This document shows positions 25,758 through 35,693 of a stretch of DNA of 64,000 nucleotides, piece by piece. Every line of letters begins with the position of its first letter. Position 1 is the stretch's first letter. Origin of the DNA: Rheinheimera nanhaiensis E407-8. GTDB taxonomy: Bacteria; Pseudomonadota; Gammaproteobacteria; Enterobacterales; Alteromonadaceae. The stretch lies in assembly GCF_000296695.1 (NCBI RefSeq), contig NZ_BAFK01000002.1:224365-288364 (forward strand), written 5' to 3'. A program made the position numbers and the translations under genes. The notes below the pieces were generated by a model. The model was not told where the DNA came from, did no database searches, and saw only the letters and a list, made by a program, of their open reading frames with translations.

Positions 25758-26642
25758 TCACAGCGCAGGCGGCGAACCAAGTTGGCTGGCCAGATAATCG
25801 ACCAAAACCCGCACTTTTGCCGACAAGTGCCGGTTTTGCGGGTACAGCGCCCAGATACCATCGTCGGGTTGGCGCAGCTCGTTGAGTACAGCAACCAGCT
25901 CGCCGCTGTTCAACTTATCAGCGACGTAATAATCGGGCAGTTGCACCAGCCCCAGCCCTTTAAGTGCAGCATCCAGTAGCGCCACACCACTGTTGCAGAC
26001 AATACGGCCCTGAGGTTTGAACTGGACCACTTTGCCTTGTTGCATAAAACGCCACTGTGCCACTGTGCCGGTCAGGCATTGATGGCTGGCCAGTTCGGTT
26101 AAGTTGGCCGGGGTGCCATATTTGGCCAGATAAGCCGGCGACGCCACGACATACTGGGTGCGGCTGGCCAGTTTACGTGCAATCAGGCTGGAGCTTTCCA
26201 GCGTGCCTAAGCGAATGGCTAAATCAAAGCCGCCCTGCACTAAGTCCAGTTTGCTATTGCTAAGCTGTAAATCAAGCTCTGTATCCGGGTATAGCAGCAT
26301 AAAATCATGCAGCAGTGGCGCAATGCGGGTTTCGCCATAAAACACCGGCGCAGTGAGTTTAATTTGGCCGCGCGGTGTCGCTTTTAAATTAGCCAGGGTG
26401 CGATTGGCTTCGTCTAAACTGGCGACCAAATGTTTGCAATGCTGCAAATACAGCAAGCCTTCTTCGGTTAAACTGACACTGCGCGTGCTGCGATACAGCA
26501 GTTTAATCGCCAGGCTGGCTTCCAGCTCGGCAATATTGCGGCTTACCTGCGCCACAGAGATACCCAGCTGCTTTGCGGCCTTGGTAAAACTTTGCAGCTC
26601 TGCTACTGCAACAAATTCGCTGATGCCGGTCCAGTGTTTCAC
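25758..26642 (-). CDS. LysR-family transcriptional regulator
   Basis: This 294-aa regulator has an N-terminal winged helix (LQSFTKAAKQLGISVAQVSRNIAELEASL, residues ~16-44, in parts SFTKAAKQLGIS and QVSRNIAELE) and a periplasmic-binding-like effector domain. It is divergent from adhC across 272 bp that hold a copy of the intergenic repeat. LysR genes at this place commonly control glutathione-dependent formaldehyde dehydrogenase, so it is probably its activator. The effector is unknown; a formaldehyde-glutathione adduct is an inference. Confidence 0.88.
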   Translation of the reverse strand: MKHWTGISEFVAVAELQSFTKAAKQLGISVAQVSRNIAELEASLAIKLLYRSTRSVSLTEEGLLYLQHCKHLVASLDEANRTLANLKATPRGQIKLTAPVFYGETRIAPLLHDFMLLYPDTELDLQLSNSKLDLVQGGFDLAIRLGTLESSSLIARKLASRTQYVVASPAYLAKYGTPANLTELASHQCLTGTVAQWRFMQQGKVVQFKPQGRIVCNSGVALLDAALKGLGLVQLPDYYVADKLNSGELVAVLNELRQPDDGIWALYPQNRHLSAKVRVLVDYLASQLGSPPAL

Positions 26643-26677
26643 TAAGCCCTATGCTCCGTCAACAGGCTGCTTGCGTT

Positions 26678-26766
26678 ACAACACCCGCCCTGGCTCGCCA
26701 CAGCAACTCGCCCTTGTGCCTACGGCAGGGCTCAGACACTCTGTGGCGACCAGAACGGGGTTCTAA
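26678..26766. repeat. Intergenic repeat copy R1 (LysR-adhC)
   Basis: This ~89-bp element has inverted arms TCGCCACAG and CTGTGGCGA around a GCCCT/AGGGC and GCC-TAC-GGC core, and outer CCCG/CGGG arms. The same element recurs at 28063-28216 and 29123-29208. Confidence 0.85.
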
Positions 26767-26803
26767 CCGCAGCCTTCCGTTCGGTTAATTGTTTCATATT
26801 TGA

Positions 26804-28033
<1,230 letters not shown>

Positions 28034-28062
28034 TTCTGTATCTTTCCGAGTCAGGACGGATT

Positions 28063-28216
28063 ACAACGCCCGCCCTGGCTCGCCACAGCAACTATGTCGG
28101 GCTATCCTGCCCGACACCAGAGGCCAGCCAACGCTGTTCAAATTCGTTCCAGACGAATTTGTCGCCAGCCTACGGCAGGGCTCAGACACTCTGTGGCGAC
28201 CAGAACGGGGTTCTAA
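28063..28216. repeat. Intergenic repeat copy R2 with insertion (adhC-fghA)
   Basis: This copy has the same ends as R1 but carries ~65 extra bp in its middle. The insert forms two further hairpins, TGTCGGGC/GCCCGACA (28095-28116) and CAAATTCGT/ACGAATTTG (28139-28161). Confidence 0.85.
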
Positions 28217-28249
28217 TCCTCTTTATCAGAGAACTAAAGGTCACCCATT

Positions 28250-29110
28250 ATGGCAGCATCCGAGACAACCAAATTAACCAAAGTGAGCGAACAGCTGTGT
28301 TTTGGCGGCAAACAAATCCGCTTTAAACATCCATCATCCGTATTGCACTGTGAGATGCAGTTCTCGGTGTTTTTACCACCACAAGCCGATAACGCCAGGG
28401 TGCCTGCACTATACTGGCTGTCGGGTTTAACCTGCACCGATGAGAACTTTTCCAGCAAAGCCGGGGCACAGCGCATTGCCGCCGAGCTTGGCATTGCCCT
28501 GATCATACCGGACACCAGCCCGCGCGGTGACGGTGTGCCGGATGATGACAACGGCGCTTATGATTTTGGCTTAGGCGCTGGCTTTTATGTTAACGCTACG
28601 CGTGAGCCATTCGCCCGGCATTACCAGATGTACGACTATATCGTCAGCGAATTACCGGCACAGGTAGAAGCAGAGCTACCGCTGTCAGATAAACGCAGCA
28701 TTAGCGGCCATTCAATGGGTGGCCATGGTGCTTTGGTGATCGGCCTGCGTAACAGCCAGCGTTATCGCAGTATTTCGGCGTTTTCGCCAATTGGTAACCC
28801 GGTAAATTGCCCCTGGGGCATTAAAGCCTTTACCGGCTATTTAGGCGAAGATAAAAGCCAATGGCAGCAGTACGATGCTTCAGTGCTGCTGGCTGAGGCG
28901 CAAAAGCCGCTGCCGATTTTGGTTGACCAGGGCAGCGCTGACAGCTTTTACCCTGAGCAGCTGCGTACCGACAGTCTGATAGCGGCGGCAAAGCAAAGCG
29001 GCGCGCCGGCACAAATTCGGCTGCAGCAAGGTTACGACCATAGCTATTACTTTATTGCCAGTTTTATTGAGCAGCATCTTAAGTTTCACGCAGGATATTT
29101 ACTCGGTTAA
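28250..29110 (+). CDS. fghA: S-formylglutathione hydrolase
   Basis: This esterase-D-type alpha/beta hydrolase splits S-formylglutathione to formate and glutathione, the second step after adhC. The nucleophile is S155 in GHSMGGHG. The Asp is in LVDQGSADSF and the His in GYDHSYYF. The oxyanion region WLSGLTCTDENF is typical. The protein is 286 aa, cytosolic. The gene follows adhC on the same strand but is separated from it by repeat copy R2, which may affect the polycistronic message. Confidence 0.96.
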   Translation: MAASETTKLTKVSEQLCFGGKQIRFKHPSSVLHCEMQFSVFLPPQADNARVPALYWLSGLTCTDENFSSKAGAQRIAAELGIALIIPDTSPRGDGVPDDDNGAYDFGLGAGFYVNATREPFARHYQMYDYIVSELPAQVEAELPLSDKRSISGHSMGGHGALVIGLRNSQRYRSISAFSPIGNPVNCPWGIKAFTGYLGEDKSQWQQYDASVLLAEAQKPLPILVDQGSADSFYPEQLRTDSLIAAAKQSGAPAQIRLQQGYDHSYYFIASFIEQHLKFHAGYLLG

Positions 29111-29122
29111 AACGCTTTGCTG

Positions 29123-29208
29123 CAACACCCGCCTTGGCTCGCCACAGCAACTCGCCCTACTGCCTACGGCAGGGCTCAGACACTCTGTGGCGACCAAAAC
29201 GGGGTTCC
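29123..29208. repeat. Intergenic repeat copy R3 (fghA-HIT gene)
   Basis: This copy is close to R1 in length and sequence with a few substitutions, retaining the TCGCCACAG / CTGTGGCGA arms. It begins 12 nt after the fghA stop. Confidence 0.85.
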
Positions 29209-29306
29209 AGCCCGCGTTTGAAAGCTCATTTGTATCGCCAAAGCTGGTTTTATCGCTTCAGTTACTGGCATACTTGGCTAACTATGTCCGCATAAAGGAG
29301 CACTGC

Positions 29307-29720
29307 ATGAGCTACGATAACAACAATATTTTCGCCAAAATTCTGCGCGGCGAAATCCCCAGTTTTAAAGTGTATGAAGATGATTACACCCTGGCCTTTA
29401 TGGACATTATGCCGCAGGCTGATGGCCACACCCTGGTGATCCCAAAATTTGCTGCGCAAACCCTGCTCGATATACCAGCAGACCAGCTAAGCCATACGAT
29501 GACCACAGTACAAAAAGTGATGTCGGCGCTCAAATCTACCTTAGGTGCTGAAGGCGTGGTGCTGATGCAACTTAACGGCGAAGCAGCCGGCCAAACGGTG
29601 CCGCATCTGCACTTTCATCTGATCCCCGAGCATTTATCGAAGCTAAAAGGCCACGGTGCGGCGATGGGCGATATGGAAAAAATTAACGCCCTGGCGGAAA
29701 AAATTCGCGCCGCGTTGTAA
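29307..29720 (+). CDS. HIT-family nucleotide-binding protein
   Basis: This 137-aa histidine-triad protein carries HLHFHLIP at residues ~99-106, preceded by NGEAAGQTVP. The N-terminal part (IFAKILRGEIPSFKVYEDD) is typical of the HinT/FHIT-like hydrolases that act on nucleoside phosphoramidates or AP(n)A. The start at 29307 follows AAAGGAG; the longer frame from 29055 runs through repeat R3 and is rejected. It is probably transcribed on its own. Confidence 0.92.
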   Translation: MSYDNNNIFAKILRGEIPSFKVYEDDYTLAFMDIMPQADGHTLVIPKFAAQTLLDIPADQLSHTMTTVQKVMSALKSTLGAEGVVLMQLNGEAAGQTVPHLHFHLIPEHLSKLKGHGAAMGDMEKINALAEKIRAAL

Positions 29721-29761
29721 ATCGGCTTAAGCTTTGGCAAATATAACAATAATAAGCTGTC

Positions 29762-31207
29762 ATGCCGTATTTTTATCACACCTTATCTGAGTTAACCCGG
29801 CGAGTGTCGGGCTCTGTGCTTTGGCGCAATCTGCTGCTATTTTTGCTTTGGTTAGCGGTGTGGATGTTAGGTTTGCTGGTCGAATATACCGAGCATGCCA
29901 GTGTCTGGTTTCCGGCGGCCGGTTTAACCTTTGCTGCACTATTTATTGGCGGCGTACGGGTAATGCCAGTGCTGGTAGCCGCTTGTGTCTGTATTACCTA
30001 CTGGGCCGGGCATTACTATCAGCTAAACCTGAGTTTCTGGCAGTTAACCCAGGCCGGGTTGCTGTTTGCTATCGCCCATATTCTGCCGTATTACGTTGGC
30101 GCCCGGCTACTTCGGCATATTGCGCTGGGTACGGTTTTTAATTTGCCGCTGTTTGTCATTAGCTTTTTAGTCATCGCAGCGCTTGCAGCGCTGCTGGCAA
30201 CAGCGCTGGTGATCTGTGCTTTGGTAATATCTGGCATGCTGCCATTAGCGGAGGTTAGCCGTACCTGGCTACCATTCTGGGTTGGTGATATGGCCGGTGT
30301 TATCGTGATAGCGCCGCTGTTTGCCAGTTTACTGAGTGCGTTATACCCAGCCCCCAAGTTTGTGTTAGATAATGTGCTGGGGCCGCAGCAACGTATTGCC
30401 AGCAACCAGTTTAAGTACAAATTACTGCTGAATATCAGCTTGCTCAGTCTGGCGATGCTGCTGGCCTGGTATGCCGATACGCCGGAAAGCGCCTTTGCTA
30501 TCTTCTTTTTAGTGATCCCGCATATGTGGATCGCCAGCACCGAAGCGCCGTTTTATAACGCAGTCAGTGTGGCGTTAAGCAGCTTTGTGATTGCCTTATT
30601 AGTAAACCTGCTGGCGCTGATGGATTATGTCATGGTGTACCAGTTTGCCATTAATGTGATTGCCGCCAATGCCTTGTTTGCCCTGGCCGTACCCAGTTTA
30701 ACGGCGGCTAATCAGCAGCTTAAACTGGTAGCCTCTACCGATAGCCTGACTCAGGTGGCCTCGCGTGAGCACTTGCAGCAACGGGCGAGTTTAGAGATTA
30801 GCCGCAGCCTGGAGCAACACCAGGCTTTGTGTTTAATGGTGTTTGATATCGACCACTTTAAGCAAATTAACGACAAATACGGCCACAGTAAAGGCGATGA
30901 AGTGCTGCAGCAGGCGTGTCTGGCGGCGCAGCAAATGCTCAGGCCAACCGATGTGATAGGCCGCTATGGTGGTGATGAGTTTGTCGTGATCCTGCCGCAT
31001 ACCGAGCAGGACGTTGTAGTGGCGATAGGGCAGCGTATTATTGAGCGGCTAAAACACATTACACTGGATGAGCAGTTAACGGTATCGGCCAGTTTTGGTG
31101 TTGCCGCATTGAAAGCAGATGATAATTTTCGCAGCCTATTTGAACGTGCCGATACGGCTTTGTACCGCGCTAAGCAGCAGGGGCGCAGCCAGGTTGCCTG
31201 GCACTAG
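29762..31207 (+). CDS. MASE1-like membrane diguanylate cyclase (GGDEF)
   Basis: This 481-aa protein has eight or more membrane helices over residues ~20-315, with the MASE1-like ASVWFPAAGLTFAALF motif. A C-terminal GGDEF domain follows (DIDHFKQINDKYGH; GRYGGDEF at ~400-407). The active-site GGDEF is intact and the inhibitory I-site RxxD (RPTD) sits five residues before it, so it should make c-di-GMP and feel product inhibition. No EAL domain is present. The membrane sensor's signal is unknown. Confidence 0.92.
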   Translation: MPYFYHTLSELTRRVSGSVLWRNLLLFLLWLAVWMLGLLVEYTEHASVWFPAAGLTFAALFIGGVRVMPVLVAACVCITYWAGHYYQLNLSFWQLTQAGLLFAIAHILPYYVGARLLRHIALGTVFNLPLFVISFLVIAALAALLATALVICALVISGMLPLAEVSRTWLPFWVGDMAGVIVIAPLFASLLSALYPAPKFVLDNVLGPQQRIASNQFKYKLLLNISLLSLAMLLAWYADTPESAFAIFFLVIPHMWIASTEAPFYNAVSVALSSFVIALLVNLLALMDYVMVYQFAINVIAANALFALAVPSLTAANQQLKLVASTDSLTQVASREHLQQRASLEISRSLEQHQALCLMVFDIDHFKQINDKYGHSKGDEVLQQACLAAQQMLRPTDVIGRYGGDEFVVILPHTEQDVVVAIGQRIIERLKHITLDEQLTVSASFGVAALKADDNFRSLFERADTALYRAKQQGRSQVAWH

Positions 31208-31307
31208 GCTAAATATGGCGTTGTCATGTTATTTTCACTTGAGCTGGCAGTGAATTCTGCTTAAGGTAGCCGGCCTGTTTTTATCCTTTACTGTATTGGG
31301 TTGAGTT

Positions 31308-33314
31308 ATGAAGCGCTCACTGCACACTACCTTTTTGCAAATTGCCTTTCTGTGTACTGCATTGTGCAGTGTATTTTTTCTTCCTGCCTGCACTACGCCA
31401 TCAGCAGACAACGCTGGCTTGACACTGCGCCTTATTCATATTAACGACACCCATTCACAGTTTGACCCAAGCCCGGCCGCCTTTAAAAACGCCGACAATC
31501 AGCCGCTTTATACCTTTATTGGTGGCCATCCGCGTTTGCTGACACAAGCAGCGCAATTGCGCCAGCAAGCCCGGCAAGATGCGACAGCTGCGCTATTTTT
31601 ACACGGCGGTGATGCCTTTAAAGGCAGCGCCTATTTTGAGCTGTTCGAGCAGCGTATTAATATCGATATCCTGAATAGGATGAATATTGATGCGATGGCA
31701 CTGGGCAATCACGAATTTGATATTGGCCTTAACAAACTGGCCGACTTTATCGACAACGTCAATTTTCCCGTGTTGGCGGCCAATGTCGACACCTCAGCTG
31801 AACCCATACTGGCAGACAGTGAAAACTTAAAGCCTTATCAGTTATTTGTGCTGGAAAATAACCAACTTAGCGCCATTGCATCCATAAGCCAGGCGGCCGG
31901 GCGTGAGCTGGTGGCGGTATTGGGTTTGGCGCTGGAAGATATGCGTGCGATATCGCCCGATACCGGCGCTTTAGTGTTTGACAGCGAAGTGGCCAGCGCG
32001 CAGCGCACTGTCGATAGCCTGCAACAGCAAGGCGTGAAGCATATTATTGCGCTGACGCATTTGGGCCATCAGCGCGACCTGGCGCTGGCCAGCGCGGTAA
32101 ATGGTATCGACGCCATCGTCGGCGGCCATTCGCACAGTCTGCTGGGCGATTTTCGCCACTGGTATTTAGGCCAGCAGCGGCCCTATGCCGAGCTTATTAC
32201 TAACCCCGACGGTGTTGGCCGTACCTGTGTGGTACAAGCCGGCCAGTTTGCCCAGGCAGTGGGGCAGGCTGAACTCACATTTAACCGCGATGGCCGCCTA
32301 ACGGCCTGCAGCGGCGGCAATACCTTGCTGGCCAGCCGTGATTATTTCAGCTCAGCACTTCGCACCGACGACAGCCGTATTGATAGCCAGGCACAGCAGG
32401 CGACAGCGCGTTTTGTGGCCAGGTTGCCGGGTACCGCCATTGTTGAGGAAAACCTAATGCTGCGCGCTGTGTTGGATAACAGCTACTTGCCGGCGGTACG
32501 TGAGGCCTATGGCAAGGTCATTAGCGTAACAGATGCCGAAGTCGCGCATGTGCGTTTGCCTGGCTCGGGTGGCAGTGATCAGCATGGCTCTAAGCTTGCC
32601 GGCCATATTGCCGATGCCATGCTGTGGTATTTGAATACTGATGATGTGCAGCGGCTGATGAAAAAGCCGGTGCAGCTGGCACTGATTGGCGCCGGCAATA
32701 TCCGTGCGCCGCTGCCGGCTGGTGAAATACGTGAGGGCAATATCCGCCTGGAAGTCTTGCCCTTTAATACGCCGCTCAGTGTGCTAAGTGTAACGGGCAG
32801 TGAGCTTAGAGCTTTACTTAGCGGCATTATCAGCCAGTCGGTGGTAGCCGGTGCCCATACCGGTAAATACCCTTATGTCGCCGGCATGCGTTACACTGCC
32901 AAGCAAAACGGGCCAGATACGGCAATTCTTACTCAGTTAGATATTCAGCAGCAAGGCCGTTGGCAACCTTTGGATGACAAGGCGCGCTATACGCTAGTCA
33001 CCACCAGTTATCTGGCCGATGGCAATGACGGCTGGCAGCTACTGCAACAACTGCAGGCCGAAAAAACTGACCGCGTAGATATGGTGCTGCGTCAGCAGCA
33101 ACCTGCGTTGTATCCGGTAACCAAGGTAGAAGCAAAGGCCGACAGCAGTGGCAAGCTTTCTTTTGCTGCCCGTTATTATAATTTGCCCGCACTGCCGTGT
33201 AATAGCGAAGGGGTAGATTGTAAAGTAGCAGCACAGGCTTTTATTGACTACCTGCAAGCAAAACCTGAGCTATGGCAGCAACAGCGCGAGCCGACGGTGA
33301 CTCTGTTACGTTGA
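31308..33314 (+). CDS. UshA-like bifunctional metallophosphatase/5'-nucleotidase lipoprotein
   Basis: This 668-aa protein has a lipoprotein signal with lipobox LPAC and acylated C28. The N-terminal metallophosphatase has HINDTHSQFDP, GGDAFKGSAYF, GNHEFD and VGGHSHS metal-binding motifs. The C-terminal 5'-nucleotidase substrate domain has GAGNIRAPLP and TSYLADGNDGW. It should hydrolyse external nucleotides or UDP-sugars at the outer membrane or in the periplasm to recover phosphate and nucleosides. It is monocistronic, ending at a hairpin. Confidence 0.93.
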   Translation: MKRSLHTTFLQIAFLCTALCSVFFLPACTTPSADNAGLTLRLIHINDTHSQFDPSPAAFKNADNQPLYTFIGGHPRLLTQAAQLRQQARQDATAALFLHGGDAFKGSAYFELFEQRINIDILNRMNIDAMALGNHEFDIGLNKLADFIDNVNFPVLAANVDTSAEPILADSENLKPYQLFVLENNQLSAIASISQAAGRELVAVLGLALEDMRAISPDTGALVFDSEVASAQRTVDSLQQQGVKHIIALTHLGHQRDLALASAVNGIDAIVGGHSHSLLGDFRHWYLGQQRPYAELITNPDGVGRTCVVQAGQFAQAVGQAELTFNRDGRLTACSGGNTLLASRDYFSSALRTDDSRIDSQAQQATARFVARLPGTAIVEENLMLRAVLDNSYLPAVREAYGKVISVTDAEVAHVRLPGSGGSDQHGSKLAGHIADAMLWYLNTDDVQRLMKKPVQLALIGAGNIRAPLPAGEIREGNIRLEVLPFNTPLSVLSVTGSELRALLSGIISQSVVAGAHTGKYPYVAGMRYTAKQNGPDTAILTQLDIQQQGRWQPLDDKARYTLVTTSYLADGNDGWQLLQQLQAEKTDRVDMVLRQQQPALYPVTKVEAKADSSGKLSFAARYYNLPALPCNSEGVDCKVAAQAFIDYLQAKPELWQQQREPTVTLLR

Positions 33315-33328
33315 AAAGATCAAAGAAG

Positions 33329-33358
33329 AGATTAGGGCAGTGTAAACTGCCCTAATCT
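33329..33358. terminator. Bidirectional hairpin between 5'-nucleotidase and immunity-like gene
   Basis: A 13-bp perfect stem, AGATTAGGGCAGT / ACTGCCCTAATCT, lies between convergent genes. Its right arm overlaps the stop codon of the minus-strand gene. Confidence 0.8.
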
Positions 33359-33719
33359 AAAGAAATTCCATATATATCACGCTGTAGATTACTGAGAACA
33401 AACAAGAACCCATCATCCACGCTGCCAGCATTTTGTCGCGTTTGGTCGAGATTTTGTGCAACAAGTAAGGGTCGATAAACATAGCGAACTCGCCCCAAAT
33501 CGATGGCGGAGTAACCAGTTTTATTGCATAAGTGGCCACCCGCCAGCCGGGACCGTCCCATTGGCTAATGGTATCTTTGTTAAGTGCTCTAAGCTTCTTC
33601 TCCAGTGGCCGCATGCTTAATTGAGCAAACACCAACCAGGAGGCGGCGAAGTTGAGCATTACAAAGATGCCGAAGACAGTAGCAATATCCAGAGTATTAT
33701 TTAACTCTGTAACAGACAT
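33357..33719 (-). CDS. Tandem immunity-like two-TM membrane protein, copy 3
   Basis: This 120-aa protein has an N-terminal TM helix (~residues 12-33), a soluble middle and a C-terminal TM helix (~98-116). The middle contains SMRPLEKKLRALNKD, QWDGPGWRVATYAIKLV and WG....IDPYLLHK. These motifs are shared with the two genes upstream (33756-34124, 34167-34535), so the three are tandem duplicates. I do not recognise the family. Position after a putative toxin gene and duplication suggest immunity proteins for a membrane-acting toxin. It is the last gene of the operon, ending at a hairpin. Confidence 0.7.
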   Translation of the reverse strand: MSVTELNNTLDIATVFGIFVMLNFAASWLVFAQLSMRPLEKKLRALNKDTISQWDGPGWRVATYAIKLVTPPSIWGEFAMFIDPYLLHKISTKRDKMLAAWMMGSCLFSVIYSVIYMEFL

Positions 33720-33755
33720 TAGTGTTCAGCCCCTTGTGAAGTTCTGAAAAGCTAG

Positions 33756-34124
33756 TTATTCAATAAACAAGGTAAAGCCAATTGCCATTGCTATTGCTGT
33801 CAACCAAGAAAGCCAGAACCATACAGCTCTTTTGGTATCAGCGGATGTTGCCAGCTTATGTAGCAAATAGGGATCTAAAAACATCGTGTAGTTTCCCCAA
33901 ATATGCGGTGGCAGGACTAGTTTTATCGCATAAGTGGCCACCCGCCAGCCAGGGCCATCCCAATCGCTTAGATTGTCTTTGTTAATTTCACGCAATTTTT
34001 TCTCAAGTGGTCGCATGCTGTAATGGGCAAAAACAAGCCAAGAGATTGCGGCGTTTAGCAGCACAAAAATACCAGCCAATAAATACTGTAATTCAAAGTC
34101 TGTGTGGTTAATGCCTTTGTCCAT
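33756..34124 (-). CDS. Tandem immunity-like two-TM membrane protein, copy 2
   Basis: This 122-aa paralogue of its two neighbours has TM helices near residues 13-34 and 100-119. It contains the shared SMRPLEKKLREINKD, DWDGPGWRVATYAIKLVLPP and WGNYTMFLDPYLLHK blocks. It differs from copies 1 and 3 mainly in the termini and in the charged linker before the second helix (ATSADTKRAVW). If these are immunity proteins, such divergence would allow protection against variant toxins. The start follows 42 nt after the previous stop. Confidence 0.7.
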   Translation of the reverse strand: MDKGINHTDFELQYLLAGIFVLLNAAISWLVFAHYSMRPLEKKLREINKDNLSDWDGPGWRVATYAIKLVLPPHIWGNYTMFLDPYLLHKLATSADTKRAVWFWLSWLTAIAMAIGFTLFIE

Positions 34125-34166
34125 TAGCTTTTAACTCGTAATTTGAGCGCGCTTTTATTGTATGTG

Positions 34167-34535
34167 TTATGAAAATGTCTCAACGTACCAAATGCATAAA
34201 ATAACGAACAACAGACCTGACAACATTAACCAAAACGCAAGTGTTTTGTCTTTAGTCGTAGCTAATTGTTTAAGTAAGTGAGGATCAATCAGCATCGTAT
34301 TTTTACCCCAAAATGATGCTGGCAACACCAGTTTCATCGCGTAGGTAACCACCCGCCAGCCCGGCCCGTCCCACTGACTGATCGAATCTTTATTCAGCGC
34401 TTTTAACTTCTTCTCTAATGGCCGCATACTCAGGTGCGCGAATATCAGCCAGGAGAGAAAAAAATTGATCATAAATGCAAACATTAAGATGGTTGCTGTG
34501 AACAAAATATCGTCAGAGGTGAACTCTGAAATCAT
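34167..34535 (-). CDS. Tandem immunity-like two-TM membrane protein, copy 1
   Basis: This 122-aa paralogue is the first of three and the one directly coupled to the putative toxin: its ATG overlaps the toxin stop by 4 nt (ATGA). It has TM helices near residues 12-33 and 97-117 and the shared SMRPLEKKLKALNKD, QWDGPGWRVVTYAMKLVLP and IDPHLL blocks. Translational coupling to a toxin is the classic arrangement of a cognate immunity gene. Confidence 0.72.
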   Translation of the reverse strand: MISEFTSDDILFTATILMFAFMINFFLSWLIFAHLSMRPLEKKLKALNKDSISQWDGPGWRVVTYAMKLVLPASFWGKNTMLIDPHLLKQLATTKDKTLAFWLMLSGLLFVILCIWYVETFS

Positions 34536-35590
34536 CTTCTCCCCCTGGTCGAATAATTTGCACTTCGATCGTAAATGACACCAGCACCAGTTTTTGCTGC
34601 TGAATTAACGTATTTAGCTGAGTAGTAACCTGCTGCTAATGCGGTTAAGCCTGCTCCGGCTAGAATAACCCATCCAGCAGGCGTCCAACCCAATGCAATA
34701 CCTACTTTTGTCATTGCCGCAGCGGTAGATGCGAAAGCAATTTGTGCTGTATATGCACCTGCAGCAGTACTGGCACCAAAACCGGTAATTTCTTGTACTG
34801 CAACTCGATGATAATCTTGTCCTTGCTGTTTTGCATCTGCAACACTGTAAGCTCTGAGTCCAGCATCAATCAGGATTACACTGTTCCCAAGATATGTTGC
34901 TCGCTTGGACATATTGCGTAAAGTTTTAACATCAGTTGATTTTGTCACTTCAAGTTTGGCAACAGTAGATTGGTTTAACCTGCCAGACATAGCGATATTA
35001 GTGCCTCGGTTGGCACTAGCGATAGCGCTTCGGGCTCTGGGAGACTTGAAGTTAGCAAGGTGTCGCTTGAGTTGATATTCAAAGGTTTGCTGTAGTTTTC
35101 CATGATGAGTTTTAGCAATTTGTTCAAGGCGTCGTATTTCAACTTTGGTTGCGCCTTGCTTTCTGGCTTCGTATATCTGCAATAATGCTTTTTCATACTT
35201 AGCCATACTTTCCATCAAGCCGTTTCTGCTTGAGGAGAGTGTGCCTGCCAGCGCACCACTTAAGGTGGAACCATCGTCTTTTAAGTATGGATAAATATGC
35301 TCATCATACATAGCTGCCAGTGCCAGCGTATTGTCAGAACCGATACTTTCTACGGTATGACCGATCACTTCGCGCTGTTGCTGCGGAATAGTACACATTT
35401 GGCTGTAAAAATCATGAGCGTCTGCCGCCCCGGCATTTAGCACATAGGGCTGGTAGGGCTGCAGAATATCGGCAACTATGCTTCTGTTATTGCGATAAAA
35501 CTGCTGCTGCCAGTTTTTATCTGCAAAAGCAGCATCAGCAAATAACCTATTCGTATGTTGCGGGCGGGTGTTTAACAGAATATCAGCCAT
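34532..35590 (-). CDS. Putative membrane-acting effector/toxin with C-terminal glycine-rich hydrophobic domain
   Basis: This 352-aa protein has a soluble N-terminal half with many Gln/His/Tyr residues and no signal peptide. A basic coiled linker (~135-235) follows, then a C-terminal hydrophobic, Gly/Ala-rich pair of helices (EITGFGASTAAGAYTAQIAFASTAAAM and GWVILAGAGLTALAAGYYSAKYV, both broken here: ITGFGASTAAGAY, ILAGAGLTALAAGYY). Such glycine-zipper ends occur in pore-forming and type VI effectors. No PAAR, Rhs or VgrG domain is present. The start at 35590 (MADILL) has AAGGA 7 nt upstream. Followed by three paralogous membrane genes; a toxin role is inference. Confidence 0.6.
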   Translation of the reverse strand: MADILLNTRPQHTNRLFADAAFADKNWQQQFYRNNRSIVADILQPYQPYVLNAGAADAHDFYSQMCTIPQQQREVIGHTVESIGSDNTLALAAMYDEHIYPYLKDDGSTLSGALAGTLSSSRNGLMESMAKYEKALLQIYEARKQGATKVEIRRLEQIAKTHHGKLQQTFEYQLKRHLANFKSPRARSAIASANRGTNIAMSGRLNQSTVAKLEVTKSTDVKTLRNMSKRATYLGNSVILIDAGLRAYSVADAKQQGQDYHRVAVQEITGFGASTAAGAYTAQIAFASTAAAMTKVGIALGWTPAGWVILAGAGLTALAAGYYSAKYVNSAAKTGAGVIYDRSANYSTRGRR

Positions 35591-35693
35591 AACCATGTCC
35601 TTATCGGTAAATAGGGCTGATTTTACGGTGTGGCTAAAATTGGTGCAATAATTGTTTACAATTAATTATCTGTGTATTTCTTTATTTATCACC

